NCBI GenBank assembly: GCA_900539655.1
Contig: UQCR01000047.1
Coordinates: forward strand, 1-47,607
Source of the DNA: an uncultured Robinsoniella sp.
Lineage (GTDB): Bacteria > Bacillota > Clostridia > Lachnospirales > Lachnospiraceae
Reading direction: 5' to 3'
DNA length: 47,607 nucleotides
The translations under genes and the position numbers were made by a program. This document shows positions 1 to 8,474 of this stretch, piece by piece; position 1 is the first letter of the stretch, and every line of letters begins with the position of its first letter. The notes beneath the pieces were generated by a model. That model ran no database searches. It had not been told where the DNA came from and worked only from the letters and a program-made list of their open reading frames with translations.

Positions 1-168
1 TTGGCGGATACAATTCGACTGTCTCACATCGGATTGTAAGCGGGCACTGAGCTGCGAAATGCATCAGGATTTCGGAGCGAATGCCCGCGTGCCGCCAAAA
101 AGCGCTCTGGGAAGGTTAGAAAATACCAGTTCTGCGGTAAGCCTTCCAAATCAATGTCCTGGCTCGCT
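1..168. other. Hairpin-rich sequence of unknown identity at the window edge
   Basis: No convincing gene is present. Several nested inverted repeats can be seen: 1-7 (TTGGCGG) with 92-98, 40-46 (GCGGGCA) with 82-88, and 110-118 with 137-147 (GGAAGG...CCTTCC core). This looks more like a folded RNA or a mobile-element end than coding DNA. It directly adjoins the repeat at 169-275, whose inverted partner runs off the other end of the window, so this stretch is probably the remainder of the same element. I cannot name the family. Confidence 0.4.
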
Positions 169-275
169 CCCTTCTCTTTCCGTACACTACTTATCATCTA
201 CAAAGCGTCTTTCCTCAGCTAAACCCCAATATAATGCACTTAATAGAACATTACAAAACGTTCGCTGTAGTACTA
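169..275 (+). repeat. Interspersed repeat, left copy (inverted relative to 47502-47607)
   Basis: These 107 bases match the reverse complement of 47502-47607 with about eight substitutions and one single-base gap. The match stops abruptly after TACTA at 275. On its other side it probably continues into 1-168, but the partner leaves the window there. No transposase or coding frame is associated with it. The two copies flank the whole gene content of the window. Confidence 0.85.
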
Positions 276-320
276 AAGAATTGTCTGAAAATTGCTTTCT
301 AAGGCTTCCCTTTTGATCAT

Positions 321-1460
321 TCAATACCTGTGAAATTGAGATTTCCTCTTATAAAATGCACTGCTATCTCTGGCAATTCCCAGGAGCAGTTCCTCTGCCC
401 GCAGCCCCTCTTCCAGTATTTTTCCACTACCAAAGAGTAACTCTATCATGCTTCTTGTTCCATCCTGATAAGGTGGCAGAAAGGCAAATTCCCCCGGATA
501 GCTGTCCCTAAAAGCAAACAATAATTCCAGGCCGGTTTCCACAGGACAGAATGCATTTCTATCTGTAATGTGTACATGGACTCCTTCACATGCCGTTCCC
601 TGATGCTTTGAACTAGAAGGTGTGAAATACGCCGGCGAAAAAATAGTCCCTGGCAGTTTTTTTATATTCATATACTTCGCCATCTTATATCCATCTGCAA
701 AAGGAGCTCCGACCATTTCAAACGGTGCAGATGTCCCCCTGCCCTCTGAGAGATTGGTTCCTTCAAATAAACAGGTTCCGGGATATAAAAGTGCCGTATC
801 GAACCTGGGTATTCCAAGGCTTGGCATCACCCATACGCCGTCTGTATCCGGGAACATCCAGTTCCTCTTCCAGCCTTGTACCGGGACAACTTTCAGTGGA
901 AAATGATACCCCTGTTCGTGATATATCATATCAGCCAGCTCACCTATCGTCAGTCCATACCGCATACAAAGCGCATAGGCGCCTACAAAGCTCTCATAAC
1001 CTTCCTGAAGCATAGCCCCCTCCGCTTTGTCCCCAAGGGGATTGATACGGTCCAGAATGATCAATTCCTTCTGGTATCTCTCACATTCCTGCATAGCATA
1101 ATACATCGTTGAAATAAAAGTATAATATCTCACACCCAGGTCCTGAATATCATAGACCAGTGTATCCACCCGCTCCAGCATATCCCTGGTTAACCGCTTT
1201 GAATCTTTCCGATATAAACTATAAACCGGAATCTTTGAATAGGGATCCACATAGGCATCCACATCACCACCTGCATCCACATTTCCACGGACGCCATGTT
1301 CCGGACTGAAAAGCGCTGACAGCATAAATTTGTCACGTAAAATATCAATCGTGGATACCAGCCTTTTATTAACACCGGAAACCGAAGTAATCAGCCCAAG
1401 CTTTTTACCGCTAAACCAACTCTTGTAATCATCAATACAATCTATACCATTTCGAACCAT
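321..1460 (-). CDS. namZ: NamZ-like exo-beta-N-acetylmuramidase (DUF1343 family)
   Basis: A 379-residue protein of the DUF1343 family, whose studied member NamZ of Bacillus subtilis releases MurNAc from the non-reducing end of cell-wall glycan fragments. The family motifs FSPEHG (about 51-56), YDIQDLGVRYYT (about 103-114) and EGTNLSEGRGT are present and the length is normal. The start has a clear GGAGG upstream. There is no signal peptide, unlike the secreted Bacillus enzyme, so this version probably works in the cytoplasm on imported saccharides. It is the last gene of the murR-murQ-ABC-kinase operon, 34 bp after the PIG-L gene, which supports a role in MurNAc salvage. No clear terminator follows it before the repeat at 169-275. 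Confidence 0.85.
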   Translation of the reverse strand: MVRNGIDCIDDYKSWFSGKKLGLITSVSGVNKRLVSTIDILRDKFMLSALFSPEHGVRGNVDAGGDVDAYVDPYSKIPVYSLYRKDSKRLTRDMLERVDTLVYDIQDLGVRYYTFISTMYYAMQECERYQKELIILDRINPLGDKAEGAMLQEGYESFVGAYALCMRYGLTIGELADMIYHEQGYHFPLKVVPVQGWKRNWMFPDTDGVWVMPSLGIPRFDTALLYPGTCLFEGTNLSEGRGTSAPFEMVGAPFADGYKMAKYMNIKKLPGTIFSPAYFTPSSSKHQGTACEGVHVHITDRNAFCPVETGLELLFAFRDSYPGEFAFLPPYQDGTRSMIELLFGSGKILEEGLRAEELLLGIARDSSAFYKRKSQFHRY

Positions 1461-1494
1461 TTTCTACCATCCTCCCATCAAGTAAACCCTCCCC

Positions 1495-2205
1495 CTAAAA
1501 CTCCTGTAAAACCAGTTTCTTTGCTTCCTCTTCAACGGTAAATGCCTGGGCATACTCTTTTCTTGCAAGGCAGCCATTGCATCTCATCAAATGCGCATAG
1601 TAATCCATATATGGAAAACTGGGACTGTTTACTGCAAACCAATGTTTGGAAATGGCTTCATTCCATAAATCAAACCCTTCTTTTGATACCTCCATATATA
1701 AATATGGCGTATAATGTGCTGCGTCTTCCCAGTTCTGGGCATAATAAGGACCTTTTGCAAACCAGGCGCCCTCTGCTCTTTCCAGACCTGCAAGCCCTGC
1801 ATAGAACCATGCATCTTTAACTATTTTATGAGTCAGTTCATGATCCTTGTGCATACTGTATTTCCAATGTGTCATAATTGCTTCTGGCTTATATTTTCGA
1901 ATATCATCACAAAGCCTGAGCCTTACCTCTTCGTTATCCGGAAGTTCTCCATCCACATAAGGATAAACCAGAGCCTCACCTTTTAATGCCTGCGCAAATT
2001 CTGCAGCCTCACGTTCCTTCTGTATTCTGTATTCCCGGGGAGTGAGATGCGGCGGATTACCTCTTTCTCCGCCGGTCAATGCAATCGTAACGATGCGGTA
2101 TCCCCTTAAGGAAAGGCTCGCCAGCACGCCTCCGCAAGTTAATTCCCCGTCACCCACATGACCGCCTATTGCCATAATCGTTTTTTGCTTTCCATTCGTT
2201 TCCAT
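1495..2205 (-). CDS. PIG-L (LmbE-like) family deacetylase
   Basis: A 236-residue protein of the PIG-L/LmbE superfamily of zinc-dependent N-acetyl hydrolases, which typically deacetylate GlcNAc-containing glycoconjugates. The metal-site motif, usually AHPDDE, appears here as GGHVGDGE (His16, Asp19), a substitution seen in one branch of the family. The second motif HKDHELTH lies in the middle of the protein. There is no signal peptide. It sits between the double GNAT protein and NamZ in the amino-sugar operon, so an N-acetylated cell-wall sugar is a plausible substrate; the exact one cannot be read from sequence. The start is preceded by AAAGGAAGC, part of a leader segment also found upstream of the permease gene at 6596-7471. 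Confidence 0.8.
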   Translation of the reverse strand: METNGKQKTIMAIGGHVGDGELTCGGVLASLSLRGYRIVTIALTGGERGNPPHLTPREYRIQKEREAAEFAQALKGEALVYPYVDGELPDNEEVRLRLCDDIRKYKPEAIMTHWKYSMHKDHELTHKIVKDAWFYAGLAGLERAEGAWFAKGPYYAQNWEDAAHYTPYLYMEVSKEGFDLWNEAISKHWFAVNSPSFPYMDYYAHLMRCNGCLARKEYAQAFTVEEEAKKLVLQEF

Positions 2206-2213
2206 GCCTATAT

Positions 2214-2242
2214 GCTTCCTTTCTATATCTTAATTTTCTTTC
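2214..2242 (-). repeat. 29-bp leader repeat, copy upstream of the PIG-L gene
   Basis: This segment is identical at 28 of 29 positions to 7534-7562 upstream of the permease gene. Read on the minus strand it is AT-rich and ends in AAAGGAAGC, which can serve as the ribosome-binding site of the following gene. A looser relative occurs upstream of the STAS gene near 18198-18226. Confidence 0.7.
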
Positions 2243-2290
2243 AGCCCAAGAAAATGTTTAAAATTGCTTTCTGACAGCTGTGCGTCACAG

Positions 2291-3313
2291 TTAAGGGAGA
2301 TTTGTGTTACATCTCTTTCTCATATCTGCCCACGTATGTATAATGGAAAAGCCCACATCTTCATAAATATTTCTTGCAGGATTATTTTCCCCCGTGAACA
2401 GCGTCATATATTCTGCACCTTTTTCCTTCAGCCCTCTGCATAAGTAACAAAACAGTACCTTTGCCAGCCCTTTTCCCCGGAATGTTTTATCAATACCAAT
2501 CCCTGCAAAATAGCCCCGTTTACTTTCCTCCACATCCAGAGGTCCTGCAAATCCACAGACCTGGCCCTGATAAACTGGAACTAAGATCGGCCTTTCTCCT
2601 ATGTTTCCGGCAGAACTTGATACAAAATTGCTTTCTGACAGCTCTGTGCTAATACTAAGTATCTCCTTCTCCCACAATGGATTCTGAAAATCCCTCATCA
2701 TCTTTTCCATACCCCGGTGAACACCGGGATCAAAAAATGTAAACGAATATCCTTCCCCGGACAGACGGATACTTTTCTCCTCCATATCAGCCGGAACCTT
2801 ATAATCAGACAGATTCAGAAAATAACTGTTCTGCATGGCAAAATCCCGATATCCACAGTTTTTCAGGAAAATGTATGCATTTGATTGAATGTCCACGCCA
2901 GGTGTATTTGGATGAGTTACCGATTTTTGCCCCGGAGCGCTCCAGGGCAATGGCACCGGATTGAAAAAAGATATTTCCAGCTCCGTATTATGCCCCCGTT
3001 CCATCAGCTGCTTTTCTAATGCAGACAATACTGCTCTGCCAAAGCCTTTTCTCCGTAAGGATTTATCTGTTACTACCATCGTTACAAACAGCTTTCCTGT
3101 GAGATGGTCCACAACTCCTGATGCAAATGCAAAGCCATCCTCCAGAAGGAGTGTAATCTTCTCCATTCCCTCTTGCTGCCGCAAAAACTTATCCTCAAAT
3201 TCTTTCCTGGAAAGGATCAGATGAAGCATCTCTCTTTCTTTACAAGACTGGCTGAACATCAAATATGCCTGCTCCGCTTCCCTGCTCTCTGCTATTATTT
3301 CTGTTATCTTCAC
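2291..3313 (-). CDS. Double-domain GNAT family N-acetyltransferase
   Basis: A 340-residue protein with two GNAT-like halves. The N-terminal half carries an acetyl-CoA pyrophosphate loop RRKGFG (about 88-93) and the C-terminal half a second one, RGKGLA (about 278-283), followed by the NxxARxxYEDVGF ending typical of GNAT enzymes. No membrane segment or signal peptide is seen. Its start codon overlaps the stop of the GH4 gene (ATGA at 3310-3313), indicating translational coupling. In an operon that also has a PIG-L deacetylase, it may acetylate an amino sugar or a peptide amine freed during cell-wall salvage; that substrate is an inference. Confidence 0.75.
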   Translation of the reverse strand: MKITEIIAESREAEQAYLMFSQSCKEREMLHLILSRKEFEDKFLRQQEGMEKITLLLEDGFAFASGVVDHLTGKLFVTMVVTDKSLRRKGFGRAVLSALEKQLMERGHNTELEISFFNPVPLPWSAPGQKSVTHPNTPGVDIQSNAYIFLKNCGYRDFAMQNSYFLNLSDYKVPADMEEKSIRLSGEGYSFTFFDPGVHRGMEKMMRDFQNPLWEKEILSISTELSESNFVSSSAGNIGERPILVPVYQGQVCGFAGPLDVEESKRGYFAGIGIDKTFRGKGLAKVLFCYLCRGLKEKGAEYMTLFTGENNPARNIYEDVGFSIIHTWADMRKRCNTNLP

Positions 3314-4737
3314 GAAATACCTCCCTTAAACTGTGGCAGATAATCTCCGTGAGCCTGAAATAATTCTTCCATTACTGCACGCCCTGTCTCCTGGGACATG
3401 ACCAGCGGATTAATCATCAGTGCCAGCAGTACTTTTTTCTTATCCCCTGTAAATGCAGCTTCACATCCTGCGATTTCAAATGATTTAATCTGTTGAATGA
3501 GGCCATTTACCGCGCGGGGAAGCCTGCCAATCTTAATCGGTACCGGTCCCTTTGCAGTAATCCGGCAGCTCACTTCCACTATTTCATCTTCTTCAAAATT
3601 ATCGATGGCACCATGATTCACCGTATTAACCACCTGAATATCCCCTGTGTCATTATAAATAGAACTGATCAGACTGCATGCTGCATCACTGTAATAAGCC
3701 CCACCACGCTTTTCTAGCTGTTTTGGCTTCTCGTTTAATGCCGGGTCCTTATACAGTGCGAACAATTCATCCTCAACAGCTTTGACAAATTCAGCCCTCA
3801 CTTCATGCTTTTCGTATTTTTCCAGAGCCTCTTTCAGATACTCCTTTGTCATATAATAATAGCGGTGATAAGAACAGGGTATTACTCCTAGTTCTTCCAC
3901 AAAATCCGGATCCCATGATATGGAAGTTATATTCTGAACGCTCTGGTCACCCCAAAGCTTTAACACTTCTCTGGTCACATCGATTCCATCTACTTCTACT
4001 CTGGTACCAAATACCATGTGGTTCAATCCTCCAAAATCAACCCGTACCTCATCTATAGGCCGTTCCAGCAGGTCTGCAATTGCCTTGTGCATACCTATCG
4101 GAACATTACATAAACCGATAATTTTATGAAAGTCCGTATATCTGTGAATTCCTTCCATCACCATACCCACAGGATTGGTAAAATTTATCAGCCATGCCTC
4201 AGGACATATTTCTTTGATGTCACGGCAGATATCAGCAATGACAGGAATCGTTCTCAAGCCTTTAAAAAGCCCGCCGGCTCCGTTGGTTTCCTGCCCGAGA
4301 ATGCCGTGTGAAAGGGGAATTCTTTCATCCTTTATCCGAGCTTCCAGCTGTCCCACCCGAAGCTGGGTGGTAACAAAATCTGCTCCTTCCAATGCCGCCC
4401 TCCGATCCAGGGTTGTATGTATTTCCATTGGTATTTGTGCCCTCTTTACCATCCTTCTTGCAAGCCCGGCAACTGTATTCATTTTTTCCAATCCCTCCCG
4501 GATATCAACCAGCCATAGTTCTTTTACCGGTAGTTCGTCATAACGTTTTATGAAACCGTCTACCAGCTCCGGCGTATAGCTGGAACCCCCGCCGATGGTA
4601 ACCACTTTTACACCGCTGTTCTTCTTCTCAATATTCCTTTCATTCTTCTTTTCAATATTCCCTTTTCTGCTCCCTTCACTACTCCTTTCACATTTCCTTT
4701 CACATTTGCTTTCATTCTTCTCTGTCAAGCTCCTCAT
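3310..4737 (-). CDS. GH4 family 6-phospho-beta-glucosidase-like enzyme with an unusual N-terminal extension
   Basis: A glycoside hydrolase family 4 enzyme (NAD- and metal-dependent), closest in look to 6-phospho-beta-glucosidases: the Rossmann start KVVTIGGGSSYTPE, the GILGQETNGAGG and INFTNPVG motifs, and the metal-site CNVPIG and GLNHMVFG motifs are all present. GH4 proteins normally begin close to the Rossmann strand. Here about 42 extra residues rich in Lys, Glu and Arg precede it, encoded by purine-rich imperfect repeats. The start is uncertain: ATG at 4737 abuts a GGAGG, a TTG at 4728 has better spacing, and a TTG at 4749 has no ribosome-binding site. The gene overlaps the end of the ROK gene. 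It probably cleaves a phosphorylated disaccharide in the salvage pathway. Confidence 0.8.
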   Translation of the reverse strand: MRSLTEKNESKCERKCERSSEGSRKGNIEKKNERNIEKKNSGVKVVTIGGGSSYTPELVDGFIKRYDELPVKELWLVDIREGLEKMNTVAGLARRMVKRAQIPMEIHTTLDRRAALEGADFVTTQLRVGQLEARIKDERIPLSHGILGQETNGAGGLFKGLRTIPVIADICRDIKEICPEAWLINFTNPVGMVMEGIHRYTDFHKIIGLCNVPIGMHKAIADLLERPIDEVRVDFGGLNHMVFGTRVEVDGIDVTREVLKLWGDQSVQNITSISWDPDFVEELGVIPCSYHRYYYMTKEYLKEALEKYEKHEVRAEFVKAVEDELFALYKDPALNEKPKQLEKRGGAYYSDAACSLISSIYNDTGDIQVVNTVNHGAIDNFEEDEIVEVSCRITAKGPVPIKIGRLPRAVNGLIQQIKSFEIAGCEAAFTGDKKKVLLALMINPLVMSQETGRAVMEELFQAHGDYLPQFKGGIS

Positions 4738-5596
4738 CCTCCTCTTCAAATGTTATCCGGTACAAATGCAATGCTCCTATTCTTCCCGCCTGATTGCCCA
4801 GGCGGCAGGCCTCAATTTTTGTATATGCCCTTAACTGGGGATAAAGGCGATAGACCTCCTCCTGCAGATCCACCAGAAAACGGGGCTGGCGGGAAACTGC
4901 ACCGCCAATCAGCATTTTTTCGGGATCCAGAAGCATAGCTGCATTTCCGGCTGCCATCGCAGCTTTATGCAGCCACTCGCGGTAAATGTTAAAAACTTTC
5001 GGATCATCTAAATGTGCAAATACATAGATCCCGTCAACTTCTTTTCCCAGCTCCCGGGATACTTCCCGTACCAATACGGACGTCGCGCCGGCACTTTCCC
5101 CATCTGGCGTTGTATATGCCAGTTTCACCAATCCGGCTTCTGCCGCCTTATAATGGCTTCCTCTTTAGAGGTGTCTGTCTATAATCATTGCCCCGCCTAT
5201 ACCGGTTCCAAAGGTCAGCATACAAAAATTTTGTATATCCTGGCCCGAACCCTTTATTAATTCTCCAACTGCGGCACAATTGCTGTCATTTTCAATCAAA
5301 ACAGGCACATGAAAGGTATCCGCCAGTTCCTTTTTTAAATTGTACTTCCGAAAATTCTCCCCTACGCTGTAATCCGTATTTTCTCCTGTTACCGGATTGA
5401 TAAATCCGGCCATGCACACAGCTATGCCGCATATTTTCTGCTGATATCGTTTCACTGTCATTTTTATCTGTTCCAAAAACTGCTCCGGATTTTTAGCGGT
5501 AGGCTCCTCACCTTCCTCTAAGACCTGATATTCATCGTTCATCAGACTGTACTTCAAATAAGTACCGCCTATATCAACTGCCAAATATTTCTTCAT
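4712..5596 (-). pseudogene. ROK family sugar kinase interrupted by an in-frame stop codon
   Basis: Two halves of one ROK kinase lie in the same reading frame, separated only by a TAA at 5165-5167. The first half has the ATP-binding AVDIGGT near its start, ENDSNCAAVGE, and FGTGIGGA; the second continues with KAAEAG and the LIGGAVS segment and reaches the usual C terminus. Joined, the product would be about 294 residues, normal for ROK. The stop falls where a Tyr codon (TAT or TAC) would fit, so a single base change explains it. Start ATG at 5596 has a GGGAGAAG ribosome-binding site and overlaps the kinase gene before it. Alternatives are a sequencing error or two interacting half-proteins (an internal GTG or ATG near 5131 could restart). 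Confidence 0.8.
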
Positions 5597-6575
5597 CTTC
5601 TCCCTGTCTTTTTCCAACTGCAGGACTTTTCTCATTTTCTCTCCCCCTTTTTTTCAACAACAATCTCAGAGTACCTTCTGCCGATTCCGCCTCTGCAAGT
5701 TTCACATGAAGATGGGGGAATTCCAACAGCATCTGTTCTTTTGTCCGTCTGCAGATTTCCTTATTTTTCAGCAGGACGCTTCCTGCAAAAACCAGATTAT
5801 GTTCATCCGGCATCCGACGCAGTACAGCTTTTGCAAGTTTAGCAAGTTCATCCGCACTTCTGTCCTGTATCCCACATGCCGTTATATCCATTTTTTCAGC
5901 TGCCGCTCCGCACAAAACCGCCAGAGACGCTATATCGCTTTTGGTCCTGTTCTCCTGATAAATCCAGCGGATCATTTCTTCTGTGCTTTTGATCTGCAGG
6001 TATTCAAATACCATCTGCACCAGCAGGGTTTTCTTCGCTCGGCAGTCCTCACTTTGTACAACAGCAGACAGTATTTCTCTTCCAATGAAATAAGCACTTC
6101 CGCCGTCATCGATCAGATGCCCGTAGCCGCCAGCCCTGTACAAGATGCCACTTTCCCCTGTTCCCATGCAGACAGACCCTGTACCTGCGATTAATATACA
6201 TCCCTTACAAGAAGGAAAAGCCGCCGCCAATGCCGTCTCATGGTCCCCGAACAGTTCAGGTTCACATAAAAACCCTGCCCTCTTGCAGATTTTCTTTAAA
6301 AGACCTGCCGCCACAGGATTGCTGATCCCCGCCGTTCCAATACCAATCTGCATACAATTTTCCATAGCAAATCCCTGCTGCTTCAGACAGGCAAATGCGC
6401 CCAGCAGCATTTTCTGCACTGTTTCTTCCTTCTGTCCGTTCATGTTCAGGGGGCCTGCTTCCAGTCGGGCCATAATTGTACCAACACAGTCAGCTGCTAA
6501 AATCACAGTTTTTGTTCCACCGCCGTCAATTGCCAATATGTAACTTCCGTACCGGATCTTCTCATTAATATCCAT
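5574..6575 (-). CDS. murK: MurK-like N-acetylmuramate / N-acetylglucosamine kinase (BadF/BadG/BcrA/BcrD ATPase family)
   Basis: A 333-residue ASKHA-fold kinase of the BadF/BcrA type. It shows the phosphate-1 loop AIDGGGTKT near residue 15, GDHETALAAAF with the likely catalytic acid in the middle, and the phosphate-2 loop IAGTGSVC. The characterised MurK of Clostridium acetobutylicum belongs to this family and phosphorylates both MurNAc and GlcNAc. With MurQ and an ABC importer rather than a phosphotransferase system in the operon, a free-sugar kinase is what the pathway needs: it would make MurNAc-6-phosphate for MurQ. GlcNAc kinase alone is the main alternative. The start ATG has AGAGAGGTG upstream. 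Confidence 0.75.
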   Translation of the reverse strand: MDINEKIRYGSYILAIDGGGTKTVILAADCVGTIMARLEAGPLNMNGQKEETVQKMLLGAFACLKQQGFAMENCMQIGIGTAGISNPVAAGLLKKICKRAGFLCEPELFGDHETALAAAFPSCKGCILIAGTGSVCMGTGESGILYRAGGYGHLIDDGGSAYFIGREILSAVVQSEDCRAKKTLLVQMVFEYLQIKSTEEMIRWIYQENRTKSDIASLAVLCGAAAEKMDITACGIQDRSADELAKLAKAVLRRMPDEHNLVFAGSVLLKNKEICRRTKEQMLLEFPHLHVKLAEAESAEGTLRLLLKKRGRENEKSPAVGKRQGEDEEIFGS

Positions 6576-6595
6576 GATTCACCTCTCTGCCACAC

Positions 6596-7471
6596 TCACC
6601 CTTTCACAGCCCCCACAGTTACCCCTTCCAGAAAATATCTTTGAAGTGCAAAGAAAAGGATAAACATAGGAAGAGCTGAAACTGTTGCACCTGCCATCAT
6701 AGGAGCAAAATAGGTCGTATTTGCAAAACTGAAGTTCTTAAGTCCCACTTGAATCGTCTGCATAAATTCCTGGTTTGAAACCAGAAACGGCCAGAAAAAA
6801 GTATTCCATTCTCCTAAGAATGTCATAATCGCCATAACCGAAAGGATAGTCTTAGAAAGCGGCACCACTATCTTCCATACAATCATGGGCTGGCTGCATC
6901 CCTCTATCCTTGCTGATTCCATAATCGAAGTGGGAAGTGAGGTAAAAAACTGTTTTGCCAGAAAGACGTTGTAACAGGTAATCAGCGTCGGTGCTATCAG
7001 AGCCGCATAGGTATCCTGAATTTTCAGCACGTTCACAACCAGGATATAAAGCGGAACCTGAGTCACCTGATAAGGCACCATCATCGCCACTAATAAAAGA
7101 AAGAAGAAAAATTTACATCCCGGAAAGCGCAGTTTTGCAAATGCATATCCAGCCAGACTTGCAAATATTACGTTGCTTACAGTCACTGCTGATGCCACAA
7201 GAAGTGAATTCAAAATCCAGCGAAACGAATATTTGCTGTATCCAAAGAAAAACTTATAGGAATCCAGAGAGAAATTCCTGGGTATCAAAGAATAACTGGC
7301 ACCTCCCGCTTCCGTAGGCGCTCCAAAGGAGGATACTACCATATAGTAAATCGGGAAAATGGTAAGTACCGCAATGGTAACAAGCAAGAGGGCCAAAAGC
7401 AGATTTCTGAGGTTTTTTCGATACCTTTGATTCTTTCCATAGTTTTTATATAATCCCATCCTTATACCCAT
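6596..7471 (-). CDS. Carbohydrate ABC transporter permease, MalG type
   Basis: An inner-membrane permease of the CUT1 sugar importer family with about six membrane segments. The cytoplasmic coupling (EAA) loop is recognisable as ESARIEGCSQ followed by IVVPLSK, and the protein ends in the GAVKG tail common in MalG-type subunits. An upstream ATG at 7564 would add 31 residues, but those codons are the repeated leader and hairpin element at 7491-7562, so I place the start at ATG 7471; ATG 7459 is also possible, and neither has a strong ribosome-binding site. It pairs with the permease at 7572-8459. The imported sugar is inferred to be MurNAc or a cell-wall disaccharide. No ATPase gene is encoded here, so a shared MsmX-like ATPase elsewhere is likely. 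Confidence 0.85.
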   Translation of the reverse strand: MGIRMGLYKNYGKNQRYRKNLRNLLLALLLVTIAVLTIFPIYYMVVSSFGAPTEAGGASYSLIPRNFSLDSYKFFFGYSKYSFRWILNSLLVASAVTVSNVIFASLAGYAFAKLRFPGCKFFFFLLLVAMMVPYQVTQVPLYILVVNVLKIQDTYAALIAPTLITCYNVFLAKQFFTSLPTSIMESARIEGCSQPMIVWKIVVPLSKTILSVMAIMTFLGEWNTFFWPFLVSNQEFMQTIQVGLKNFSFANTTYFAPMMAGATVSALPMFILFFALQRYFLEGVTVGAVKG

Positions 7472-7490
7472 TGCATACTGCAGGCATACC

Positions 7491-7545
7491 TGCAATACTG
7501 CCACAATAAACAGATTGAAAGAATCACAATGTGGCTTCCTTTCTA
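7491..7545. repeat. Short structured element, copy 1 (pair with 18155-18210)
   Basis: It shares TGCAATACTGCCAC, TTGAAAGAATCAC and GTGGC...TCCTTTC blocks with 18155-18210. An outer CCAC/GTGG pairing encloses an inner pairing that differs between copies (ATTG/CAAT here), with the loop AAAGAATCA conserved. It lies in the untranslated leader between the two permease genes. Confidence 0.55.
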
Positions 7546-7562
7546 TATCATAATTTTCTTTC
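7534..7562 (-). repeat. 29-bp leader repeat, copy upstream of the MalG-type permease gene
   Basis: This matches 2214-2242 at 28 of 29 bases and overlaps the end of the structured element at 7491-7545. It makes the reading frame appear to extend upstream of the real permease start. Confidence 0.7.
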
Positions 7563-7571
7563 AATCAGGAT

Positions 7572-8459
7572 CTAATATTCCACATCATTGGCACTTAGCT
7601 TGAACTGGAATACTGCAAATACCGCAATGATTACAGCCAGAATTAATGCCTGGGCGCAGGCTTCCCCATACTCAAAGTATTTAAACGCCCGGTTAAAAAT
7701 CAAAAGTCCCGCCATCGTAGTCGCATTATCCGGACCGCCGCCGGTCATCAGGTAGGCATTCTGGAAAGACTGGAATCCGTTGATGACACCGGTGATTGCC
7801 AGAAATACCGTAGTTGGTTTTACCATGGGCCACACTATATATCGTACTTTTTGAAAAAAGGATGCCCCATCAATGTCTGCTGCCTCATAATATGTGGAAT
7901 CAATACCAAGCAGTGCCGCAATATAAATGATAATGCTGGTACCCAGACCGGAAAAAACAGCCATAATAATCAGGGATGCCATCGCCGACTTAGAACTTCC
8001 CAGCCAGTTCTGGCTACTGATACCAAATATACGAAGCACACTGTTTAAAAGCCCCGTTGGCAGCGGATCATAAATCCACTTCCATACAAAGGAAAGAGCC
8101 ACCCCGGACGCAATAGCCGGAAGATAAAATACCGCCTTAAAAACGGTCTGCGTCCTTTTCTTAAAGGGAAGAATGAATAAAGAAATAGAAAAGGATAAAA
8201 ACATGGATATGGGTACTGCAAAAACGGTGTATACCAGCGTGTTTTTCAGTGCTTTGTAAAATAAAGCGTTCTTAAAAGCAGACAGATAATTGTCAAATCC
8301 CACCCAGGTCGTTTTCAGAGGTTTGTAGTGCTGAAAGCTGGTGACCGCAGCAGAAATAACCGGATACAAGGTGAAAACAATAAAAGTTGTAAGGGGGACA
8401 AGAATAAAAATATATCCCCAGAGCGCATCTTTTTTCAGTTTATGTTTTTTATTCGTCAT
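7572..8459 (-). CDS. Carbohydrate ABC transporter permease, MalF type
   Basis: A 295-residue CUT1-family permease with six predicted membrane segments. The coupling loop reads EAADIDGASFFQKVRYIVWP, the standard EAA motif that docks the ATPase. The start ATG follows GGAAAGTAGAAGACG. It is the first transporter subunit after the binding-protein gene and is separated from it by a hairpin at 8475-8530. Together with the permease at 6596-7471 and the lipoprotein at 8536-10044 it forms an importer lacking its own ATPase gene, usual for such Clostridia operons. Confidence 0.9.
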   Translation of the reverse strand: MTNKKHKLKKDALWGYIFILVPLTTFIVFTLYPVISAAVTSFQHYKPLKTTWVGFDNYLSAFKNALFYKALKNTLVYTVFAVPISMFLSFSISLFILPFKKRTQTVFKAVFYLPAIASGVALSFVWKWIYDPLPTGLLNSVLRIFGISSQNWLGSSKSAMASLIIMAVFSGLGTSIIIYIAALLGIDSTYYEAADIDGASFFQKVRYIVWPMVKPTTVFLAITGVINGFQSFQNAYLMTGGGPDNATTMAGLLIFNRAFKYFEYGEACAQALILAVIIAVFAVFQFKLSANDVEY

Positions 8460-8474
8460 CGTCTTCTACTTTCC

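Noticed and set aside
59..316. 85-codon open frame on the plus strand at the left edge
   Set aside because: It crosses the repeat and the hairpin-rich region, has no ribosome-binding site, and the right-hand repeat copy carries substitutions that do not preserve it.
7472..7564. Upstream extension of the MalG-type permease from ATG 7564
   Set aside because: The extra codons are formed by the repeated leader and structured element found elsewhere in the window, not by family sequence.
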